DNA from: Bradyrhizobium diazoefficiens
GTDB taxonomy: Bacteria > Pseudomonadota > Alphaproteobacteria > Rhizobiales > Xanthobacteraceae
Direction of reading: 5' to 3'
DNA length: 64,000 nucleotides
Assembly (NCBI RefSeq): GCF_018131185.1
Contig: NZ_JAFCJE010000011.1
Coordinates: 62,001-126,000 of the forward strand
The position numbers were made by a program, and so were the translations under genes. Each line of letters opens with the position of its first letter. Within the stretch, counting starts at the first letter, position 1. Below are positions 34,310 to 43,200 of this stretch, one piece after another. The notes under the pieces are model-generated. The model was not told where the DNA came from. It saw only the letters and a program-made list of their open reading frames with translations, and ran no database searches.

Positions 34310-35371
34310 TTGGACTTGCTTATCTCCGAAACCCGTATCGCGCTTCCCGATGCCGCCGGCCTTGCCGCGCGGATGGTCGATCATCTCGCCGAGCACGACA
34401 TCACCTTCGAGGACCGGGACGGTCTCATGGTGGCGAAACTGCCTTTCGGCACCAGTTCCCTCGCGGTCGAGGCCGAAGCGCTCAAGATCCGCGTCGAGGC
34501 CGACGACAAGGGCAATCTGGAAATGTTGCGCTCGGTCGTCGCCTCGCATGTGATCGAGTTCGCGGGCGACATTGCTCCGACCATCGTTTGGTCCGGTCAT
34601 GAATCCAACGGCGGCACCCTGGCCAATTTCCGCGAGGTGCAGCTGAAGTCAGCGATCGCCTTGACGCCGCACATGCGCCGGCTGACCTTCACGGGCGACG
34701 ACATCGCCCGTTTTGTGAACGACGGCGAGTTGCACGTGCGGCTGTACTTTCCGCCCGAAGGCCTCGCCAAGCCCGAATGGCCGTGGCCCGCCCCGGACGG
34801 ACGCATCCTGTGGCCGGAGCCCGACCGCAGGCCCATCACCCGCTATTACACGATCCGCCGCATCGACCTGGAGAGCCGCGAGATCGATATCGATTTCGTG
34901 GTCCATGACCACGCTGGACCGGGTTCGGCGTTCGCCGGCAACGCAAAGGCCGGCGCCATTTGCGGCATGGCCGGCCCGTTGGGCCGAGGCATTCGCCCGG
35001 CGCGCTGGGTGCTGCTGGCGGGCGACGAAACCGCCCTGCCCGCCATCGCGCGAGTTCTGGAGACGCTGCCGGCGACGGCAACGGGTGAAGTCTTCATCGA
35101 AGTCGCCGATCGGCGCGAGGAGGTTCCGCTGGTCGTGCCGGAGGGCGTGGCGGTCCGCTGGCTGCATCGCGACGGCCGTCCGGCCGGGACGACGCAGATC
35201 CTGGTCGACGCGGTCAAGGCAGTGCGATGGCCGGACCATCGGGAGGTCTTCGCCTGGGTCGCGTGTGAGGCGCAGGCGCTGAAAGCCTTGCGAGATCATT
35301 TGCGCGACGATCGAAAGCTCGCGCGCGATCAGCATCTGGCCGTCGCCTATTGGAGCCTGCGCCAGCCATGA
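34310..35371 (+). CDS. Siderophore-interacting ferric reductase (SIP) with N-terminal DUF2218 domain
   Basis: A 353-residue protein. Residues ~1-90 resemble the small DUF2218 domain. Residues ~105-350 are a siderophore-interacting FAD/NAD(P)H reductase: FTGDDIARFVNDGELHVRLY, the flavin-binding RYYTIRR near 180, and LLAGDETALPAIARVLETLP then AWVACEAQALKALRDHL in the SIP domain. It should reduce ferric siderophore in the cytoplasm after import. It starts with TTG 34310 after GGCGGAG, and its stop overlaps the next start (ATGA). Confidence 0.87.
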   Translation: MDLLISETRIALPDAAGLAARMVDHLAEHDITFEDRDGLMVAKLPFGTSSLAVEAEALKIRVEADDKGNLEMLRSVVASHVIEFAGDIAPTIVWSGHESNGGTLANFREVQLKSAIALTPHMRRLTFTGDDIARFVNDGELHVRLYFPPEGLAKPEWPWPAPDGRILWPEPDRRPITRYYTIRRIDLESREIDIDFVVHDHAGPGSAFAGNAKAGAICGMAGPLGRGIRPARWVLLAGDETALPAIARVLETLPATATGEVFIEVADRREEVPLVVPEGVAVRWLHRDGRPAGTTQILVDAVKAVRWPDHREVFAWVACEAQALKALRDHLRDDRKLARDQHLAVAYWSLRQP

Positions 35372-36222
35372 CGTTCCAACAGGCGCAGACGGGCGAAAGA
35401 ACGCCCGCTTTGCCGACCGACATGCCGCAGACCTCGCCAGATGCGCCCGCCTCCTTGTTCGAGCTCGATCAGGTCGCCTTCGCGGTGGCCGGGCGCGCGC
35501 TGCTAGAACCGCTCACCTTGTCGCTTCCCACGCGCAGCGTTGTCGGCTTGATCGGGCATAACGGCTCTGGCAAGTCGACTCTGCTGAAATTGTTGGCGCG
35601 CCAGCAGCCATCTTCGTCGGGAACGATCCGTTTCGAGAGCCGCGCGCTGCGCACGTGGAGCGATCGGGACTATGCCCGCAAGGTTGCCTATTTGCCGCAG
35701 CAGACGCCGCCGGCGGCCGGCATGCTGGTGAAGGAGCTGGTCGCACTCGGCCGCTATCCCTGGCACGGCGCGCTCGGCCGGTTCGGCGACATCGATCGCA
35801 AGAAGGTCGAAAGCGCCATGGCGCTGACCCATATCGAGCCGTTCGCAGACCGCTTGGTCGACACATTGTCCGGTGGCGAGCGCCAGCGGGTCTGGATCGC
35901 CATGCTGGTCGCACAGGATGCTGAATGCCTGCTGCTCGACGAGCCCACTTCGGCACTCGACATCGCCCATCAGATCGAGGTGCTGTCGCTGGTCAAGCAG
36001 CTCGCGCGCGAGCGCAATCTCGGCGTCGTCGTCGTGCTCCACGACGTCAATATGGCTGCCCGCTTCTGCGACGAGATCATCGCGCTGCATTCCGGAAAAC
36101 TGATCGCGCGCGGCACTCCGGACAAGATCATGACCCCGGCCGAACTCGAAAACATCTACGGCATCCCAATGGGCGTGATGCCGTCGCCCGATCACGGTCA
36201 TCTCATCAGCTTCGCCCGATGA
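35368..36222 (+). CDS. Ferric-siderophore ABC transporter ATP-binding protein (FhuC/FepC type)
   Basis: A 284-residue ATPase. Walker A LIGHNGSGKSTLLKLL, the FhuC-type segment VAYLPQQTPPAAGMLVKELV then ALGRYPWHG, signature TLSGGERQRVW, Walker B CLLLDEPTSALDI and switch His VLHDVNMAAR are all intact. ATG 35368 overlaps the SIP stop. It powers the FhuB-like permease encoded convergently 6 bases away, an unusual split of one transporter over two opposed operons. Confidence 0.92.
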   Translation: MTFQQAQTGERTPALPTDMPQTSPDAPASLFELDQVAFAVAGRALLEPLTLSLPTRSVVGLIGHNGSGKSTLLKLLARQQPSSSGTIRFESRALRTWSDRDYARKVAYLPQQTPPAAGMLVKELVALGRYPWHGALGRFGDIDRKKVESAMALTHIEPFADRLVDTLSGGERQRVWIAMLVAQDAECLLLDEPTSALDIAHQIEVLSLVKQLARERNLGVVVVLHDVNMAARFCDEIIALHSGKLIARGTPDKIMTPAELENIYGIPMGVMPSPDHGHLISFAR

Positions 36223-36228
36223 GCGCCG

Positions 36229-38235
36229 TCAGCTACGCTGCGGCCGTAACAGCCAGATGAGATAGGGCCCGGCAAGCATCATGGCGAAGATGCCGGCCGG
36301 CATCTGGAACGGAAAGATCACCATGCGCCCGGCCCAATCCGCAATGACCATGAGGATCGCCCCGATCAACGCGGCCAGCGCTGCCTGATCCAGCGCGCGC
36401 TGCGTTCCCATCATTCGCGCCATGTGCGGCGCGATGAAGCCGACCAGGCTCAGAAGTCCCACCATCAGCGTCGCCGTTGCCGTCAGCAGCGCTGTCAGCA
36501 GCATGATGACGATGCGGCTCCGCGCCAGCGAGATGCCGATCGAGCGCGAGGTCGCAGGTCCCAGCGGCAGGATGTCGAGCCAGCGCGACAGCATCGGGAC
36601 CATGATCAGCAGAACGAGCGCCGCGGCGGCGAGGATCGCCGCCTCGGCCGGACCGATCTGGTAGAGCGACCCCGTCAGCAGCGACAGCAGCGTGCCGATG
36701 CGCGGATCGCCGGTCGCCAGCGCCATGGCAATCACAGCGCCGAACGCCGCACTCATGGCGACACCGGCCAGCAGCACGCGCTCCGGGCTGAATTCTGACC
36801 GCCGGCTGAACAGCAGCACCAGCGCCAGCACGATGAAGGCTCCGATCCCGGCCGCTCCTATCTGCGCCAGCCGTGTGTGCGCGGGAAACAGATAGAGCAG
36901 AACGATCACACCCATCGCGGCGCCATAGCTGATGCCCATGACTTCCGGCGCCGCCATCGGGTTGCCGGTCATCCGCTGCAGCAGCGTACCGGCGACCGCC
37001 AGCGTCGCACCTGCTGCCAGCGCCGACACCACGCGCGGCCAGCGCCACGGCCAGAACTCCTGCAAGCCGGTTAGGCCGCTCCAATGCCAGCCGTCGGCGC
37101 CGACGCCGAGGGCAAGTGCGATCCACACGGCGAGCAGCAGCAAGGCAAGAGCGAACAGGATCACGCGCCAGGGGTGATCAAGGCGCGGCGGAGCAGATGG
37201 CGTGAGGTTTCCCATCGGCATGGCCGCGCGCAGCCGCGGCAGCAACAGGAGCAGCATCGGCGCACCGATCAGGGCCGTCACCGCGCCGGCCGGCATCTCG
37301 CGATAGCCGGGCGGGATCAACAGCACGAGCTGATCCGTCAGCCACAGCAGCAGGGCGCCGCAAAGAGGCGCCCAGATCAACCGGTCGCGAAAGCGGCGCG
37401 CGCCTGCGAGCATGACGATGGCCGGGGCGGACAAGCCGACAAACCCCATGACGCCGACCACGCTGACGACCGACGCGCTGAGCGCGATGGCGATAACAAG
37501 CGCGAAGACCCGCGCTCGCGTCAATCCAAGGCCCAGATTGCGCGCGGTCTCGTCGTCAAAACCGAGCAAGGTCAGTGGACGAACCATGAGCGCGATGAGA
37601 ACGATCGAAATCAGCAGCCGCGGCGCCAGGAACGTGACGTTGCTCCAGTCTTGCTGATTGAGGAAGCCGGCGCCCCAGATGAACAGACCGATCAGATATT
37701 CGTGGTTGAGCAACACCAGCGCCTGAGTGGTCACGGCGCAATAGTAGCTGACGATCAATCCGGCGAGCACCAGGATGACCGGCGACAGCGCACGTTTCCA
37801 GGTCAGCCCGAACACGCACAGGAACGCAGCGAATCCACCGATCAGAGCAATCCACTCCCGGCCGAAGACCAGCAGCGACGGCGCCCACAGGGTCGTCACG
37901 GCCAGCGCGAGATAGGCGCCGTTTAGGACGCCGAGAGTGCTCGGCTCCGCAAGCGGATTGCGCAGCACCTGCTGACAGACGGTGCCGGCAAGGCCGAGGG
38001 CGGCGCCGGCCAGCAGTGCCACCGCAATGCGCGGAAACACGGTGTAGTGCACCAGCATCTGCTGGGGATCGGTGATCTCGGGCCGCCACAGCACGGGCAA
38101 CCACGCGCTGGCGGGCAGATATCCGGACAGATTGCGCCAGGTGAGTACGGCCGCGGCCGCCACCAATAGCCCGATCAGCACCGCCGGATGCATGTCGAAG
38201 CCGGACCGGGCCGCCAGTGCATCAACCTTGCTCAT
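36229..38235 (-). CDS. fhuB: Ferric-siderophore ABC permease, fused double unit (FhuB type)
   Basis: A 668-residue FecCD-family permease made of two homologous halves (~1-335 and ~350-668), each with about ten spans, as in E. coli FhuB. The halves carry the paired family motifs: LAGTVCQQVLRNPLAEPSTL and VGVMGFVGLSAPAIVM in the first, VAGTLLQRMTGNPMAAPEVM and LLSLVGFIAPHMARMM in the second. A fused permease means a single gene forms the whole channel. ATG 38235 overlaps the receptor gene end by 14 bases; it is the last gene of the long biosynthetic operon. Confidence 0.92.
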   Translation of the reverse strand: MSKVDALAARSGFDMHPAVLIGLLVAAAAVLTWRNLSGYLPASAWLPVLWRPEITDPQQMLVHYTVFPRIAVALLAGAALGLAGTVCQQVLRNPLAEPSTLGVLNGAYLALAVTTLWAPSLLVFGREWIALIGGFAAFLCVFGLTWKRALSPVILVLAGLIVSYYCAVTTQALVLLNHEYLIGLFIWGAGFLNQQDWSNVTFLAPRLLISIVLIALMVRPLTLLGFDDETARNLGLGLTRARVFALVIAIALSASVVSVVGVMGFVGLSAPAIVMLAGARRFRDRLIWAPLCGALLLWLTDQLVLLIPPGYREMPAGAVTALIGAPMLLLLLPRLRAAMPMGNLTPSAPPRLDHPWRVILFALALLLLAVWIALALGVGADGWHWSGLTGLQEFWPWRWPRVVSALAAGATLAVAGTLLQRMTGNPMAAPEVMGISYGAAMGVIVLLYLFPAHTRLAQIGAAGIGAFIVLALVLLFSRRSEFSPERVLLAGVAMSAAFGAVIAMALATGDPRIGTLLSLLTGSLYQIGPAEAAILAAAALVLLIMVPMLSRWLDILPLGPATSRSIGISLARSRIVIMLLTALLTATATLMVGLLSLVGFIAPHMARMMGTQRALDQAALAALIGAILMVIADWAGRMVIFPFQMPAGIFAMMLAGPYLIWLLRPQRS

Positions 38236-39154
38236 GACTTTCCCGCGGCAGCCGTTCGGCAAGAAGACGCGCGAAACGCTCGGCCGCCGGCACGCCGCCA
38301 TAGAAGAACTGATTGTCCAGGACCGTCAGCCGGTGCGACCGAAGAGAGGGCAATGTTCGGAGCACCGGGCTTGCCTTCAACAGGGCCTCGACGTCGGCGA
38401 CGCGCGAGGTCATCAGCACCAGCCGCGCGTCCGGAACCGCGGCAAGTACTTCGAGCCCCACACTGGTATAGCCCCATGGGCCGCTCTGTCCGGTCCAGGC
38501 ATTCTTCAATCCGAACTGATCGAGCACCTCCTGATAGAGGCTGTTCGGGCCGAACACGAGCGCGCGATTGCGCGCGATCTCGCTGACGAGATAGAGCGGC
38601 TTGCCGCCGCGATCACGGAGCCGCTCACGATAGCCGGTCATGGCAACGTCGAAGCGCGCGAAATAGGCCTCGCACGCCCCTTGCACTCCGAGACGCTTCG
38701 CAAGCTCCATCGTCGAACGGCGTGCCGTGTCGAGAGGATGCCCGCCGGGCCGGAAGATCGTGAACATCTCGACCGGCGCAATCAGCTTGAGCCGGGGCGC
38801 GGCGGCAGCAATGCTGGGGTCGATGATGATGATGTCAGGTGCGAAGCTCTGCAGCAGCTCGAGATTGGGCTCCGAACGCAGGCCGATCTCCTGGACGCCG
38901 GGTGGGACCGCCGGCTCAACCACGAGTCGGCCGTACCGCTCGATCTCCGGGATCACCAGCGGCACGACGCCGAGCGCCAGTATCGTCTGAGCACAGGCCC
39001 AACCGAGCGCGGCAATTCGGGGGCCGGATTGCGGTCCGCTGGTTTGGGCGAGTGCCATCGGCCCCGCCGGGAAGAGCGCGGCAACGCCGATCGCCGCACC
39101 CGCGCCGAGAAGCGTGCGGCGGGACACCCTGTGGTCTGGGACAAACGTGCTCAT
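38222..39154 (-). CDS. Ferric-siderophore periplasmic binding protein (FhuD type)
   Basis: A 310-residue cluster A-III receptor with a twin-arginine signal (RVSRRTLLGAGAAIGVAALF). Typical segments are RIAALGWACAQTILALGVVP, LRSEPNLELLQSFAPDIIII and LTVLDNQFFYGGVPAAERFA. It delivers ferric siderophore to the FhuB-like permease encoded next. The Tat signal instead of Sec or lipoprotein signal is common for rhizobial FhuD proteins. Confidence 0.9.
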   Translation of the reverse strand: MSTFVPDHRVSRRTLLGAGAAIGVAALFPAGPMALAQTSGPQSGPRIAALGWACAQTILALGVVPLVIPEIERYGRLVVEPAVPPGVQEIGLRSEPNLELLQSFAPDIIIIDPSIAAAAPRLKLIAPVEMFTIFRPGGHPLDTARRSTMELAKRLGVQGACEAYFARFDVAMTGYRERLRDRGGKPLYLVSEIARNRALVFGPNSLYQEVLDQFGLKNAWTGQSGPWGYTSVGLEVLAAVPDARLVLMTSRVADVEALLKASPVLRTLPSLRSHRLTVLDNQFFYGGVPAAERFARLLAERLPRESHEQG

Positions 39155-39220
39155 GGAATTCAGCTCGAGAGCGGGGCGATGACAGTCATGACATACCCTT
39201 GTTCGCGCCGCGTTTCCATA

Positions 39221-40201
39221 TCAAGCCGCTTTTTCGCCACCGGCACGAAAGGCGCTCCCCAGCGCCTGCCCGATCACCGCTCGCGCCTGCAAGGCATCGG
39301 CGACGACATTCCCCATGCGCAGGAATTCATGGATCATGCCGGGGTAGACGCGCAAGTCGACGGGGACGCCCGCCGCCGCTAGCCGTGCCGCATAGTCGCG
39401 CCCTTCATCCACCAGGGGATCGAATTCGGCGAGGACGATCAATGCGGGCGCGAGGCCCGACAAATCCCTCGCGACGAGCGGCGCAAAGCGCCAATCGTCG
39501 CGATCCGACTCATCGCGCAGATATTGCCGGAAAAACCAATCGACAGTGCTGCGCTCCAGGAGATGGCCGGAACCATATCGCTCATAGGACGCGGAGGTCT
39601 GCCGCGAGCTGAGGCCTGGATAGGCGAGAACCTGGAGCACCGGCTGCGGAAGGTCCTTGTTCGCCCTCGCCTCGATCGCGAGCGCGGCGGCAAGCGTTCC
39701 GCCGGCGCTGTCGCCGCCGACCGCAACACGTCGTGCATCGAGTCCCATCGCGTGGCCCTCGCGCCCGATCCAGCTCAGCGCATCGACGACATCCTCGAAA
39801 GCCGTCGGAAATTTGTGCTCAGGCGCAAGCCTGTAGCCGACCGAAAGCACGGCCGCACCACCGTCCTCAGCAAGGCCGCGACACAATGGTTGATGCGAAT
39901 CGAGGCTGCCGACCACGAAACCGCCGCCGTGCATATAGAGCAGCACCGGCATCGGATCGCGACCACTCGGCGCCTCGTTAGCATAGAGTCGCGCCTCGAT
40001 CATTGCGCCATCCCGCGTCGGCAGCGATAGTGTGCGCTCGTACGCCAGCGCCGGCGGATCGACATCGAGCAGCGGCGACGACGCATCGAAATCGGCCCGC
40101 GCCTGCACCGCAGTCAGGTGCGGAAACGGAATGCGCACGCCGCTTTCAGTGCCGGCCTGCACCATATCGAGTAATGCTGCGATATCTGGATCGAGACTCA
40201 A
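39221..40201 (-). CDS. Alpha/beta hydrolase, hormone-sensitive-lipase-like esterase
   Basis: A 326-residue HSL-family esterase: oxyanion motif LLYMHGGGFVVGSLDSH (~90), nucleophile elbow VAVGGDSAGGTLAAAL, then acid in LAEFDPLVDEGRDYA and His in YPGMIHEFLRM. It starts with TTG 40201 only four bases after the NRPS stop, with GGAG in front, so it is made together with the NRPS. Possible roles are trimming or releasing the acyl chain, or opening an ester-linked ferric siderophore. No signal peptide, so it acts in the cytoplasm. Confidence 0.85.
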   Translation of the reverse strand: MSLDPDIAALLDMVQAGTESGVRIPFPHLTAVQARADFDASSPLLDVDPPALAYERTLSLPTRDGAMIEARLYANEAPSGRDPMPVLLYMHGGGFVVGSLDSHQPLCRGLAEDGGAAVLSVGYRLAPEHKFPTAFEDVVDALSWIGREGHAMGLDARRVAVGGDSAGGTLAAALAIEARANKDLPQPVLQVLAYPGLSSRQTSASYERYGSGHLLERSTVDWFFRQYLRDESDRDDWRFAPLVARDLSGLAPALIVLAEFDPLVDEGRDYAARLAAAGVPVDLRVYPGMIHEFLRMGNVVADALQARAVIGQALGSAFRAGGEKAA

Positions 40202-40205
40202 AAGC

Positions 40206-43200
40206 CTACTCCGCCGGTTCCGGAATCGTATCCTGCACGACCCTAGACGCTGCCGCCGGCGCGAGCAGGCTGCAGATCTCATCGAGCAGGCCGGCATGCT
40301 TCAGGATCGTGAAATGATTGTCGCCTGCGACGCCGCGATCGATGGCTTTCGGCAGCTGCAACTCCAACCGATCGCGTTGCGCCAGACGGGCCGACGTCCA
40401 CCAGCACAATGGCGCGACTTCGAGGCTCTGCGGCAGCGTCGCGTTCTGCGCCAGCCGGTTGAGATGCCGTCCGACCGCGAAGGCGGCGGACACATCATCC
40501 GCACCAAGCAACGCCTCGTCTGCCCTCACACTCATGCCTTGCTCCATGACGGCCGCGACCACATCACGAATGCTCTCCGGCATCTCCGGCAGGCCAGCGC
40601 GTTTCGCAGCGTCGACAGGTCCGTTGATGTGAGAGGCCGCAGCATTCGGAAGCACGGCCGACAGCAATCCGGCGAGATCGTCAGCCCAATGGGCGATCGC
40701 CTCCTGCCGGCTCGATCCGTCCGGCTGTCGCGGCACGAAGCTGTCGACCAACGCAAGGCGATCGACACGCTCACCACCACGTTCGAGCTCGGCCGCAACG
40801 AGACTTGCCAGCAGCCCTCCCAGCGACCAGCCGACCAGGCTATAGGGGCCGCGCGGCTGTATCCGCCTGGTCTCGGCTGCATAGTCCACCGCCATCGCTT
40901 CGAGCGAACTGTCGCTCCAGGACGGGTCGACCAGCATTCTCGATTGCAGCCCGATCACCTGCCGCCGCCCTTCGAGCCGACGCGCCAGCGGACCATAGTC
41001 GAACACCGTGCCGAAGCCGCCATGCACACAGAACACCGGATTGGCGGTGCGAACTGTGGCATTCAGCGGCAGCAGCGCCGATGGTGCGGCCGACGCGGCG
41101 GCCCCGCCATCCGCGAGAAGCGCACGGATCGTGGGCTTCTGAAGAAGATCACGCAGCTTGATCTCGATCCCGAACGTCTTGTCCTGTCGCAGCCGCGCTA
41201 CGACCTTGAGACACAGAATCGAATTGCCGCCGAGCTCGAAGAAATTGTCGGTGGCGCCGACCTGCGGCACGTCCAAGATGTCGGACCACAGGCGCGCCAT
41301 CGCGATCTCTGCCCGGCCTTGCGGGGCGACGAAGCTCCGCATCGACGCATCGGGAGCGGGCAATGCACGCCGATCGACCTTGCCGCTCGACAATGTGGGC
41401 AATTGCTTGAGCACCATGATCCGCGCTGGCACCATATAGGCCGGCAGGATCTGCTTCAGGAAACCGGACAAGCGCTCGACCAGCGCCTCGGCCGCGCCAG
41501 CCGCTGCGTTGTGGGCGACCTTCGGGGCGACATAGGCGACGAGCTGATTTCCGGCCGCCGCCGGCGCAGCCACGACCGCCGCCTGCGCGACCGCTTCGTG
41601 ACGGAGCAGCGAGGTCTGAATCTCCCCGAGCTCGATTCGGAAGCCGTTGACCTTGACCTGATCGTCGCTACGGCCAAGATATTCCACTGTACCGTCATCG
41701 CGCCAACGTGCCAGATCGCCGGTGCGGTACAGCCGCGCGCCCGACACCGCGGAAAAAGGATCAGGCACGAAGCGCTCGGCCGTCATGCCCGCTTTGCCGT
41801 GATATCCGCGCGCCAGCCCGACGCCGCCGAGATACAGCTCGCCAGCGACGCCGGCGGGAACGATGTCGAGCCCGCCATCGAGGATGTAGGCGCGGCGGTC
41901 TCCGACCGGGACGCCGATCGGCGCATAGGGCGTGTCGCACTCGCCCGCACCGTCGACCTTCCAGACCAGGGGCGTGACAACGGTTTCCGTGGGGCCGTAG
42001 CCATTGATTAGGATGCGCGGCTGGAGGAAGCGCTTGACCTTGTCGAACCCCGCCTTCGGCATCGCCTCGCCGCCAAACGAATAGAGCTTGACCGGCGGCG
42101 GGTTGCCGCTTCGCTCGACGCATTCCGCCACCTGCTGAAGATAGGCCGGCGGCAACCCGATATGGCTGACGCGATGGGCGTGCAGGTTCTCGACGGTCTG
42201 CTCCGGCGTCCACAATTCGGCGTCACGCATCAGCAGCCGCGCGCCGTGAGACAGAACCGTCAGCCAGCGCTCATGAGCGCCATCGAAGGCCAGCGACAGG
42301 AAATGCAGCTCGCACGAGCTTTCGTCGATCTCGTAGAGGCCGCCTGTGACGTGACAGTGCATCGCCAGCGGCCCGTGCGCGACGGCGACCCCCTTCGGTG
42401 TGCCCGTCGAGCCCGAGGTGTAGATCAGATAGGCGAGATTTTCCGGATGCAGTTCAGGTTGCGGCGGATGGTCGGGTCCCGCGTCGAAGTCGAACGTGGA
42501 CAGCGCGATCCTTTCGATGCCATCCGGGCTGTCTTCAGTTTCCAGCCGTCCCGTCAGCAGGAATGCGATCGCGGCATCGCGCATGACGAAGGCATGCCGC
42601 TCGGGTGGCAACTCCGGATCGAGTGGAATGTAAGCGCCGCCCGCCTTGAGGACAGCCAGCAGCGCAATCATCGTGACTGCGGTTCGCTCGACCACGACGC
42701 CGACGCGCTGCTCGGGCTTGAGACCCCGGGCGATGAGGTAATGAGCCAGACGGTTGGCCTTGTGCTCGATTTTTCCGAAAGAGAGCACCGTGCTGCCAAT
42801 GGTCAGCGCTGTCCGATCCGGATGACGCTGCGCGTGGTTGCTGATCGCTTCGTGCACCATAGGCAGCGGTGCGCTCGACGTCGCGTGACGATTGCAAAGA
42901 TCCGCAGGAGCGACATCGAGCTGCGTGACGGGATCGATGCTGCCGAGCAATGCCGTGGCGTCCCGCGTCAGCGCAGCCAGCAGATGCTCGAACTGCGTCT
43001 TGATCTGCGCCGCCTGCTCTGTCGTGAAATGGCTCGGCATGTAGGTATATTCAACCTGAAGCGTGTCTTCTACGAGAACCGACAGGTCCATGGGATAGTT
43101 AGTCACATCGACGTTCTTCAGACCGCTGAACTGGAGAGCACCGGCGCCGCGGTGCATGCTGCGTTCGATCGGATAGTTCTCGAACACGATGATACTGTCG

